This document shows positions 9,699-17,200 of a stretch of DNA of 17,820 bases, in pieces. This DNA is from CAVLCC01 sp963624975 (GTDB taxonomy: Bacteria; Actinomycetota; Coriobacteriia; Coriobacteriales; CADBOM01): assembly GCA_963624975.1 (NCBI GenBank), contig CAVFRF010000090.1, forward strand, positions 1-17,820. Direction: 5' to 3'. Made by a program: the position numbers and the translations under genes. Under the pieces are notes generated by a model. It did not search any database. It was not told the origin of the DNA and saw only the letters and a program-made list of their open reading frames with translations. Position 1 is the first letter of the stretch; each line of letters opens with the position of its first letter.

Positions 9699-11003
9699 TT
9701 AGGAGTGCCAGCCCCTCAGCCTGTCTTCCGAGATGTTGATGTCGAGGTAGTCGGCCCGGCCGTCCATGAGCCTCCCGAACGCGGTGAACAGGTAGCTCGA
9801 GTCGGTGGGTCCGGGGCTTGCCTCGGGGTGGTACTGCACCGAAAACGCCGGGATGTCCAGAAACGCCATGCCCTCGAACGTGCCGTCGTTGAGGTTCACG
9901 TGGGTGAGCTGGATGCGGCCGAACCTCTCGTTTTGCACCACCGGGGCGATGCGCGCGTCGGAGTACTCGCGCAGGTCGCCCACATGCTCGGTGCGGCCTC
10001 CCGAAAGCTCGGGCACCAGCGGTCCGAGCGAGGCGAAGTCCACGGCGAACCCGTGGTTTTGCGAAGTGATCTCCACGCATCCGGTGAGCAGGTTCATCAC
10101 CGGCTGGTTGCCGCCGTGGTGGCCGAACTTGAGCTTCTCGATGCGCGCGCCCGAGGCGATGCCCATCATCTGGTTGCCCAGGCAGATGCCGAACACCGGT
10201 ATCTTGCCCATGAGGGCGCCGGCGCACTCGATGGTCTTGTCCACGGGTTGCGGGTCGCCCGGTCCGTTGGAGAAGAACACGCCGTCGTAGCCCGCGCCCA
10301 GCAGCTCGTCTGCCGGGGTGTCCCAGGGCACGACCTCCACCTCGCAGCCGGCCTGCGCAAGCCCGCGCAAGATGCCGAGCTTGATGCCGCAGTCCACGGC
10401 CGCGACCTTGTAGCGGGCCTTGGGCGAAAGCTCCTTGGCAAAGAGGTAGTTGGCGCTGTCGTCGGCGAACATGTAGCGCTCGTGGGTGCCCACCGTGGCG
10501 GCCAGGTTCACGTCCACGATCGAGTCGGAGGCCTTCACCTTGGCCAGCAGCGACTCCACGTCGGAGTCGGTGGTCGAGATGATGCCGCGCATCGCGCCGT
10601 AGTCGCGGATGTGGCGGGTGAGCTTGCGCGTGTCCACGCCGTCGATGGCCACGATGCCGTTCTTGGCCAGCAGCGCGGGCAGGTTGGACTCGCTCCTGAA
10701 GTTGGACGGCTCGTAGCACATCGACCTCACCACGAGGCCGCGAAGCGCCATGCCGCCCGACTGCATGTCGGCCATGTTGGTGCCGTAGTTGCCGATGTGC
10801 GGGTAGGTCATCGTTACGATCTGCCCGGCATACGACGGGTCCGACAGCACCTCCTGGTATCCCACCATCGACGTGTTGAAGCACACCTCGCCGGTGGTCT
10901 CGCCCTCGGCTCCGCATGCGCGCCCGGCAAACACCGTGCCGTCTTCGAGCACCAGCATCGCCGGCTTCGTGCTGCAAATTACTCCATCTGCCACTTTAGG
11001 CAA
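9699..11003 (-). CDS. carA: Carbamoyl-phosphate synthase small subunit (glutaminase)
   Basis: CarA hydrolyses glutamine and channels ammonia to CarB. The 434-residue product has the N-terminal small-subunit domain (LVLEDGTVF at 17-25, FNTSMVGYQE at 42-51) and a class I glutaminase domain with nucleophile C274 in GICLGNQ and the pair H392/E394 in QYHPEASPGP. Residues about 327-363, between the HGFAVD and THVNLNDG segments, are an extra block absent from typical CarA proteins; it makes this subunit longer than the usual 360-390. The assigned start is a TTG overlapping the pyrC stop by eight bases. A GTG three codons later, or ATG at codon 16, could be the true start. The GGAAAGGTGG just upstream suits the GTG or the TTG. 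Confidence 0.95.
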   Translation of the reverse strand: MPKVADGVICSTKPAMLVLEDGTVFAGRACGAEGETTGEVCFNTSMVGYQEVLSDPSYAGQIVTMTYPHIGNYGTNMADMQSGGMALRGLVVRSMCYEPSNFRSESNLPALLAKNGIVAIDGVDTRKLTRHIRDYGAMRGIISTTDSDVESLLAKVKASDSIVDVNLAATVGTHERYMFADDSANYLFAKELSPKARYKVAAVDCGIKLGILRGLAQAGCEVEVVPWDTPADELLGAGYDGVFFSNGPGDPQPVDKTIECAGALMGKIPVFGICLGNQMMGIASGARIEKLKFGHHGGNQPVMNLLTGCVEITSQNHGFAVDFASLGPLVPELSGGRTEHVGDLREYSDARIAPVVQNERFGRIQLTHVNLNDGTFEGMAFLDIPAFSVQYHPEASPGPTDSSYLFTAFGRLMDGRADYLDINISEDRLRGWHS

Positions 11004-12306
11004 CCACCTTTCCGTCTTCCATGGTCGCTATGCCCCCGACGTACACGTCGGTGGCGCGGCCCTTTAGAGCTGCTCCGACAAATCCCGAGTTGCGCGACTT
11101 CGACTCGAAATCGCGTTCGTCCACCGTCCAGGCGGCCTCGGGGTCCACTATGGTGAGGTCGGCCACGCTGCCAGCTTCGAGCGCGACCCTCTCGGCGCGC
11201 ACGATCTGCCGCGGGTTCACGGCCATCAGGCGCACCATGTCCTGCCAAGAGATTATCCCAGTGTTCACCAGATTGGTCACCACCAGACCCACGGAAGTTT
11301 CCAGGCCCGTCATGCCAAAGGGCGCGCGCTCGAACTCCTCGTCCTTCTCGAAGTCGGCGTGGGGAGCGTGGTCGGTCACGATGCAGTCCACCGTGCCGTC
11401 TTTGATGCCCTCCACCAGCGCCTCGCAATCGGCGCGGGTGCGCAGCGGCGGGTTGACCTTGAGCGACGTGTCGTAGTCGTCTTTGATGTCGTCTTCGGTG
11501 AGAAACAGGTGGTGAGGGGTAACCTCGCAGGTCACGGGCAGTCCCTCGGCCTTGGCATCGCGCACCATCGCGAGGCCGCGCGCCGTGGTGATGTGCTGGA
11601 TGTGAAGAGGGCATCCGGTGAGGCGGCACAGCGCGATGTCGCGCATGATCTGCAGCTCCTCGCCCTCGGCGGGCCAGCCGGCAAGGCCGAGCCTCGTGGA
11701 GGCCACGCCCTCGTTGACCTGCCCCTCGCCCACCAGGCCGTCGTCCTGGCAGTGGCTCATCACCACGCGGTCGAACTGCACGGCGTAGTCCATCACGCGG
11801 CGCATCATGCCGCTGTCCTGCACGCCGGCGCCGTCGTCGGAGAACGCCACCGCGCCGTGGGCCACCATGTCGCCCATCTCGGCCAGGATCCTGCCCTCGC
11901 GGTTCTTGCTGCACGCGCCGCACACGTGCACGCGGCACCTGGCCGTGTCGGCCGCGCGCTGCCTCACGTACTCCACGGCCACGGCGTTGTCGATCGCGGG
12001 CGTTGTGTTGGGCATGCAGCACACCGCGGTAAAGCCGCCGTGTGCTGCGGCGCGGGTGCCGGTCTCGATGGTCTCCTTGTGCTCCTGGCCGGGGTCGCGC
12101 AGGTGCACGTGGATGTCCACCATCCCGGGCATCAGTACCTTGCCGGCGAGGTCGCGCTCCTGCAGCGGCTCGCCGTCAGGCGAGGCCGGGGCCGCGAGCC
12201 CCTGGCCGATCTGGGCGATGCGCCCGTCTGCCACCAGCACGTCGGCCACCTCGTCGAGGCCCACCTGCGGGTCCACCAGGTGCGCGTTTCTAAGCATTAA
12301 GGCCAT
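10996..12306 (-). CDS. pyrC: Dihydroorotase
   Basis: PyrC cyclises carbamoyl aspartate to dihydroorotate. The 436-residue product is a class I dihydroorotase of the Bacillus/Aquifex type. It has the zinc ligands H66 and H68 in HVHLRDPG, an SDDG segment (D157/D158) where this group uses an Asp as bridging ligand, H185 in MSHCQD, H238 in HIQHITT, and the catalytic Asp D312 in TDHAPH. The start is ATG at 12306, because GGAGG lies eight bases upstream; the frame opens at a TTG five codons earlier that overlaps this ribosome binding site. It overlaps pyrB by 17 bases and carA by eight. Confidence 0.96.
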   Translation of the reverse strand: MALMLRNAHLVDPQVGLDEVADVLVADGRIAQIGQGLAAPASPDGEPLQERDLAGKVLMPGMVDIHVHLRDPGQEHKETIETGTRAAAHGGFTAVCCMPNTTPAIDNAVAVEYVRQRAADTARCRVHVCGACSKNREGRILAEMGDMVAHGAVAFSDDGAGVQDSGMMRRVMDYAVQFDRVVMSHCQDDGLVGEGQVNEGVASTRLGLAGWPAEGEELQIMRDIALCRLTGCPLHIQHITTARGLAMVRDAKAEGLPVTCEVTPHHLFLTEDDIKDDYDTSLKVNPPLRTRADCEALVEGIKDGTVDCIVTDHAPHADFEKDEEFERAPFGMTGLETSVGLVVTNLVNTGIISWQDMVRLMAVNPRQIVRAERVALEAGSVADLTIVDPEAAWTVDERDFESKSRNSGFVGAALKGRATDVYVGGIATMEDGKVVA

Positions 12307-13318
12307 CTTCAACACCTCCAAGCAGCAGGTAGAGGGCGGCCATCCTCACCAGTACTCCAGCGTACACCTGGTCGAGTATCACCGATCTCTCCGGATTGTC
12401 GGTCATGTATGCGTCCAGCTCCACCCCGCGGTTCACAGGACCCGGGTGGCAGATGATGGCATCGGGCTTCATAAGATGCTCGCGCTGCCGGGTGAGGCCG
12501 TAGAGCATGTTGTACTCGCGAAGGCTGGGGAAGGGCGCGTCTTCGAGTCGCTCGCGCTGGATGCGCAGCATGTACACCACGTCCAGCTCGGGCAGCACGT
12601 CGTCTAGCTTGCTGGTCACGTGGTCGGCGCCCAGCACGTCGGGACGTGCGGGCAAAAGGGTCGCGGGTGCGATGAGCGTGACCTCGCATCCCATGGTCTT
12701 GAGCACCGGCACCAGCGAGCCGCACACGCGGGAGTGGCGGATATCGCCCACCACGCCCACCTTGAGGCCCCATGGCTCGGCCGCGCGCTCGGCGGCTTCG
12801 GCCAGGGCGGCAGGGGTGGCTGCGGGTGCCGCGCCGGGTGCGCCCGCAGCAGCGCCGGCCAGCACCTTGTGCTCCCATATGGAGAAGAGGTCCAGCAGCG
12901 CCTGCGTGGGATGGCGGTGCTTGCCGTCGCCCGCGTCGATGACCTGCACGTCGGCCACTTCCGATATCTTGCGCGGCACGCCCGCGTTGCGGTCGCGCAC
13001 CACGATCATGTCCACCTTGTAGGAGCACAGCGTCTGCACCGTGTCGCGCAGGCTCTCGCCCTTCACCGTGGACGTGGAGGATCCTCCGAAGTTGAGCGTG
13101 TCGCACGACAGGCGCTTCTCGGCGATCTCGAACGAGGAGCGCGTGCGCGTGGAAGGCTCGTTGAACATGTTCACCACGGTAAAACCGCGCAGCGTGGGGA
13201 CCTTCTTGATCTTGCGCTCGTTCACGCTCTTGAAGCGCGCCGCGGTTTGCAAGATGGTCATGATGTCCTCGCGCGAGTACTCCGCAAGGTCGATCAGGTT
13301 CCTGTGGTTGAATGCCAT
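12290..13318 (-). CDS. pyrB: Aspartate carbamoyltransferase catalytic subunit
   Basis: PyrB condenses carbamoyl phosphate with aspartate. The 342-residue product has the carbamoyl-phosphate motif EPSTRTRSSFE at 54-64, HRHPTQALLDLF at 134-145, DIRHSRV at 192-198, and aspartate-domain motifs MLRIQRER at 250-257 and HPGPVNRG at 291-298. Residues about 152-183 form an Ala/Pro-rich insertion between the two domains, making it longer than the usual 305-310. No pyrI regulatory gene is present, as in Bacillus. The ATG overlaps the pyrR stop by one base (TGATG), so translation is probably coupled. Confidence 0.96.
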   Translation of the reverse strand: MAFNHRNLIDLAEYSREDIMTILQTAARFKSVNERKIKKVPTLRGFTVVNMFNEPSTRTRSSFEIAEKRLSCDTLNFGGSSTSTVKGESLRDTVQTLCSYKVDMIVVRDRNAGVPRKISEVADVQVIDAGDGKHRHPTQALLDLFSIWEHKVLAGAAAGAPGAAPAATPAALAEAAERAAEPWGLKVGVVGDIRHSRVCGSLVPVLKTMGCEVTLIAPATLLPARPDVLGADHVTSKLDDVLPELDVVYMLRIQRERLEDAPFPSLREYNMLYGLTRQREHLMKPDAIICHPGPVNRGVELDAYMTDNPERSVILDQVYAGVLVRMAALYLLLGGVEDGLNA

Positions 13319-13941
13319 CAGCGCTCGCCTCCGTCGCTGCCCGCCGCGCTTGCAGCCCTCGAGCCCAGCGGGGCCGAGCCGATGTGCGAGCCGGTCTCGA
13401 CCTGCAGGATCTCCACCGCGCTGTGCCCGTCGACCTCCTCCAGGAAGAGCCTCACGTTCTCTTCCGAAGAAGAGGGCACGTTCTTGCCCACGAAGTCGGC
13501 CCTTATGGGCAGCTCCCTGTGCCCGCGGTCCACCAGCACCGCGAGCTGCACCTTGGCGGCGCGGCCGATGTCCATGAGCGCGTCGAGCGCGGCGCGGATG
13601 GTGCGGCCGGTGTAGAGCACGTCGTCCACCAGCACGATGGTCTTGCCGTTTATCGAGAACGGGATGTTGGTCGAAAGCACCTCTGGAGCGAGGTGCGTGA
13701 TGTAGTCGTCGCGATAGAAGCTGATGTCCAGCTGCCCGAAGGGCACCTTGGCGCCCTCGATGGACTCGATCTTGTCCACGAGGCGCTTGGCCAGCACGTC
13801 GCCGCGCGTGAGGATGCCAACCAGGGCGATGTCGCCGGCTCCGTGGTTGGCTTCGAGGATCTCGTGCGCCATGCGGGTAAGGGAACGCTCGATTTCGTCT
13901 GCATCCATGCAGACCGACTTCACGATTTCGTTGGAGTCCAT
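13318..13941 (-). CDS. pyrR: Bifunctional pyr operon RNA-binding regulator / uracil phosphoribosyltransferase PyrR
   Basis: PyrR binds the pyr leader RNA when UMP is high and promotes termination; family members can also convert uracil and PRPP to UMP. The 207-residue product has the PRPP loop IVLVDDVLYTGRT at 102-114, GILTRGD at 42-48, the family stretch DISFYRDDY at 72-80 and VDRGHRELPIRADFVGKN at 137-154. Its C-terminus has an Ala/Gly/Ser-rich tail of about 20 residues beyond the usual end near 180. The ATG at 13941 is preceded by AAAGGG five bases upstream. The frame continues upstream into the leader, but those codons lie in strong RNA hairpins and are not assigned as coding. Confidence 0.96.
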   Translation of the reverse strand: MDSNEIVKSVCMDADEIERSLTRMAHEILEANHGAGDIALVGILTRGDVLAKRLVDKIESIEGAKVPFGQLDISFYRDDYITHLAPEVLSTNIPFSINGKTIVLVDDVLYTGRTIRAALDALMDIGRAAKVQLAVLVDRGHRELPIRADFVGKNVPSSSEENVRLFLEEVDGHSAVEILQVETGSHIGSAPLGSRAASAAGSDGGER

Positions 13942-13947
13942 CCACAC

Positions 13948-13975
13948 CCTTTCTCTCGAGTGCCGTGCAGAGAGG
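13948..13975 (-). promoter_or_regulatory. Possible SD-masking stem before pyrR
   Basis: CCTCTCT (13975-13969) can pair with AGAG...AAGG (13956-13948) with a two-base A bulge and a 12-base loop. This would cover part of the pyrR ribosome binding site AAAGGG. The arm CTCTCTG (13974-13968) is also the exact complement of CAGAGAG (14158-14152) in the candidate PyrR-binding loop. The sequences are seen directly; the function is inference. Confidence 0.35.
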
Positions 13976-13980
13976 CTGCT

Positions 13981-14023
13981 GGCGCCACCACGTCGCGAGT
14001 CGCCTGGCGAGTCGCGAGGCGCC
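13981..14023 (-). promoter_or_regulatory. Strong hairpin in the pyr leader downstream of the attenuator
   Basis: GGCGCC at both ends (13981-13986 and 14018-14023) encloses CGCGA/TCGCG and TCGC/GCGA arms around loop CTG, with one G-G mismatch, giving a long GC-rich stem. There is no T-run. TCGCCAG at 14004-14010 is also complementary to CTGGCGA at 14055-14061 and 14107-14113, so alternative folds exist. Confidence 0.45.
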
Positions 14024-14065
14024 GCGGGTCGTCTGACGCAAGCGCGCTGCCAGGTCGCCAGATAC

Positions 14066-14100
14066 AAAAATAGCCTCTGCCCGCGTGCGCGACAAAGGCT
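14066..14100 (-). terminator. Intrinsic terminator (attenuator) of the pyr leader
   Basis: On the minus strand AGCCTTTGTC (14100-14091) pairs with a right arm ending AGAGGCT (14078-14072). The long stem includes wobble pairs and an inner CGC/GCG segment, and is followed by A and five T (14070-14066). It lies about 125 bases before pyrR and about 75 bases after the likely transcription start, where a PyrR-type attenuator is expected. Confidence 0.75.
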
Positions 14101-14149
14101 CCAGCTTCGCCAGATAGTTAGCTCCAGTTATGTGAGGCGCGCCTTGTCG
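14090..14149 (-). promoter_or_regulatory. pyr antiterminator (alternative fold)
   Basis: CGACAAGGC (14149-14141) can pair with GCCTTTGTCG (14099-14090) with one bulged T. The right arm is the left arm of the terminator, so the two structures exclude each other. The left arm shares AAGG with the lower stem of the PyrR-binding hairpin, as in the Bacillus three-structure mechanism. Confidence 0.65.
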
Positions 14150-14173
14150 GTCTCTCTGTACCGCATTTAAAGG
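14142..14173 (-). promoter_or_regulatory. PyrR-binding loop / anti-antiterminator
   Basis: GGT-ACAGAGAG-ACC (14162-14149) forms an upper stem with an eight-base loop. CCTT (14173-14170) and AAGG (14145-14142) form a lower stem with an internal loop between. The core CAGAGAG matches the CCAGAGAGG-type consensus of Bacillus PyrR sites. Binding would hold AAGG away from the antiterminator and allow termination. Confidence 0.65.
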
Positions 14174-14181
14174 ACCCGTCT

Positions 14182-14187
14182 AGTATA
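14182..14187 (-). promoter_or_regulatory. Candidate -10 element of the pyr operon promoter
   Basis: TATACT on the minus strand matches TATAAT at five of six positions. Transcription would start near 14175, just before the PyrR-binding hairpin. No good -35 hexamer is visible at the usual spacing: the sequence 17 bases upstream is GGGAAA. Confidence 0.45.
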
Positions 14188-14235
14188 CGCCCAAATAGCC
14201 GGCGTTTCCCCACAAACATCCCGACTGCCCCGAAT

Positions 14236-14266
14236 ACCGCGAGGCGGAGCCCTTCCACCTCGCGGT
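14236..14266 (-). terminator. Hairpin after the surface protein gene
   Basis: A perfect 9-bp inverted repeat, ACCGCGAGG (14236-14244) and CCTCGCGGT (14258-14266), has a 13-base loop that can itself pair GGA with TCC. It starts eight bases after the surface protein stop. No T-run follows on either strand, so it may end transcription inefficiently or protect the mRNA 3' end. Confidence 0.5.
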
Positions 14267-14273
14267 CGAAACC

Positions 14274-17200
14274 CTATTCCCTATGGCATCCCTTTCGGCG
14301 CCTCGAACCCAGAACCGCAACGGCCAGCGCGCCAAAGCCCACCAGCGCGGCGATGGCGATCACGGCGAGTGCCGAAACCGCAGGGTCTCCGGTCTTGGCG
14401 AAGTCCCCCTTGGCAGCCGACTGGCCGTTGCCATTGCCGTTGTCGCCGCCGGGGTTGGGGCTGGGCTCGGGGTCGGGCACCGGAGCGGGGTTCTCGTTCC
14501 ACTGGGCCACCAGCGTGATGTTGCTGCTCACGGGCGCGTCGAAGTCGTACTCCTCCCCGTCCAGGGTCCAGCCGGCAAAGGTATAGCCATCGCGGGTCGG
14601 GTCTTCGGGCCGCGTGGCCAGGCCTCCGGCGGCAATCGTCTGAGCATCGACGTAGCTTCCGCCATTCGAGTCGAAGATCACGAGGTTGGCGGGAGAGTCT
14701 TTGCCATCGGCGGTCCATTGCGCGTAGAGCGTGATGTCAGCGGTCACTGGCGTTGCGAAGTCGTACTGCCTGCCGTCGGCCGTCGCCCAGTATGCGAACT
14801 TGAAGCCCTCCTGCCTCGGAGTCGCGGGCTGGGCGACCACGCCTCCGTCCACGACCGTCTGGCTGTCCACGCTCGTGCCTCCCGCAACGTCGAACGTCAC
14901 GAGGTGCGCCGTCGTGCTCTGGTCGCCGCCGTTTGCCTTCCAATGGGCGTAGAGCGTGAAGTCGGACTTCACGGTCGAGTCGAAGTCGTGCTTGCTCCCA
15001 TCGGCCCGGGACCAGTAGTCGAACGTGAAGCCGTCGAGCGTCGGAGCAGCAGGCTCCACGACTTTGCCGCCGGCAGCGATCGCCTGGCTGTCCACATCCG
15101 TGCCCCCTGCCGAGTCGAACGTCACGAGATGCGAAAGCGCATCCTCGCCGCCAGCCGACCACTTCGCATACAGCGTGAAGCTCGAGGTCACCGGAGTCGC
15201 GAAATCGTAGGCAGCTCCCGAATCGGTTATCCAGCCCTCGAACGTGGAGCCGTCGAGCGTCGGGTTCGCGGGATGCGCCACAGTCGAGCCCTCGGCGACC
15301 GACTGGCTGGGCACCGCCGAGCCCTCGCCCGTGTCGAACCTCACCGTGTGGGCGGTCACGGACTTCCCGCTCACGCTCCAGTGCGCATAGAGCGTGATGT
15401 CCGCGGTCACGGGCGTTGCGAAGTTGTACTGCTTGCCGTCGGCCGTCGCCCAGTAGTCGAACGCGAAGCCCGCCTGCGTCGGCGCCTCCGGCTCGTCGGC
15501 CGCGAGGCCTTCCGCGATGCTCTGCGACTCGACCGCGCTGCCGCCCGCAGAGTCGAACTTCACCGTATACGTCGCAGCGGGCTCGGAGCCGATCACGTAT
15601 TCGTACGTCGCGATGTCGCTGTCGGCCATTTCGTCGCAGAAGGCGCGGATCTTCAGCGTCGTGCTCTCGGTGATCTTGATCGGCCAGCCCCGATAGAGCT
15701 GGCTTTCGGCCGTCGGGTCGGTGCCGTCGAGCGTGTAGCGGATCGTCGCGCCCTCGGTCAGCGTGAACAGATGGATGTTGAGCGGGTCGGCATAGGTGCC
15801 GGACTGTATCGGCGTATACGGCGTCGAGACCTTCGCGTTCACGATGTTGTAGTCGTAGGTCACCACGTCGCTGATCGCGCTGCCCTTCGTCGCCATGATC
15901 TTCAGCGTCATGCTCGACGAGATGTCGAGCGGGCCGGTGTAGATGGTCGAGGTGGTCGAGGGCTGCCTGCCATCGACGGTATAGCGGATCTGGACGTCCG
16001 GGTCCGAGCAGCTGAGCGTGACCCTCTGCGGGTTCTCGTAGATTCCGCTCTCCGGCGACGCGCTGGGCTCGGGCAGCGTCTCGCGCTTCAGCGTGTAGGT
16101 AAACGTCGCGACCTCGCTGTCGATGCATTCGTCGCAGAAGGCGCGCGCCTTGATGGTCGTCGTGGTCCCCCACTCTTCGAACTTGAACGGCACGCCGGTG
16201 TACTCGGCGCTCTTCTCGGTCGGCTCGGTGCCGTCGGTCGTGTAGCGAATCGTGGCGCCGCCGGTAGCGCAGGAGAGCGTGACCTTGAACGGCTGCGAAT
16301 AGACCCCGGAGGCATCCGAAGCCGTCGGCGTGGCCACGGTCTCGCGCTCGATCTTGTACTCGAAGGTCACCACGTCGCTGGGGTTGTAGCCCTCAAACGC
16401 CTTCGCCTTCACGGTCGTCGTCTTGCTGATGGTGAGCGGCCCCGTGTAGCGCTCGCTGTCGACGGTCGGCTCGGTGCCGTCGAGCGTGTAGCGAATGATC
16501 GCCCCCTCGGTATCGCAGCTCAGCTCTACCGTCTGGGTTTTCGCATAGGTGCCCGATGGAACGGAGGCCACAGGGGTCTCGTCTTGCGGATAGGCGATCG
16601 TGTACTCGTAGGTGCCTACGTCGCTCGGCTTCATCCCGTCGCGGAAGGCGCGGATCTTCAGCGTCGTCGTCTCCTGGATAGAGATTGTGGTCTGCCCGTC
16701 GATGTACTCGGCGCTCTTCTCCGTAGGCTCTGTGCCGTCGAGCGTGTAGTAGATGCGGACGCCGTCGGTGTTGCAGTAGGGATGCGGCTGTGCGTCGAAG
16801 TTGTACGTTCCGCTCTCGAGGTCGGACAGCGGCGTCTCCACCTGAGGAACGGACACGTTGTACACGTAGCCCATCACGGGGCTTTCGTACATGCCGTCCT
16901 TGTAGGCGCAGATCTTGAGCAGCGTGGTGTCGTAGATCTTGATGGGGCTGCCGTCGTAGGCGGCGCTCTGCGCGGTCGGGTTGGAGCCGTCCGTCGTGTA
17001 GCGGATGGTCGCGCCTTCCGTATCGCAGGCCAGCTCCACGCTCAGGACCTTCTTGTACGTGCCGGAATCGACCGAGGCCCTCGGAGCCTCGACGCTCTGG
17101 GTGCCCACCTTGTACATGTACTCCGCGATGTCGGAGGCGATCATGCCGTCTTTGAAGGCGCGCATGCGGAGCCTCGTGTTGGAGTCGACGCCGATCGTCT

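Noticed and set aside
12307..12321. pyrC start at the TTG at 12321
   Set aside because: This codon overlaps the GGAGG ribosome binding site that serves the ATG at 12306.
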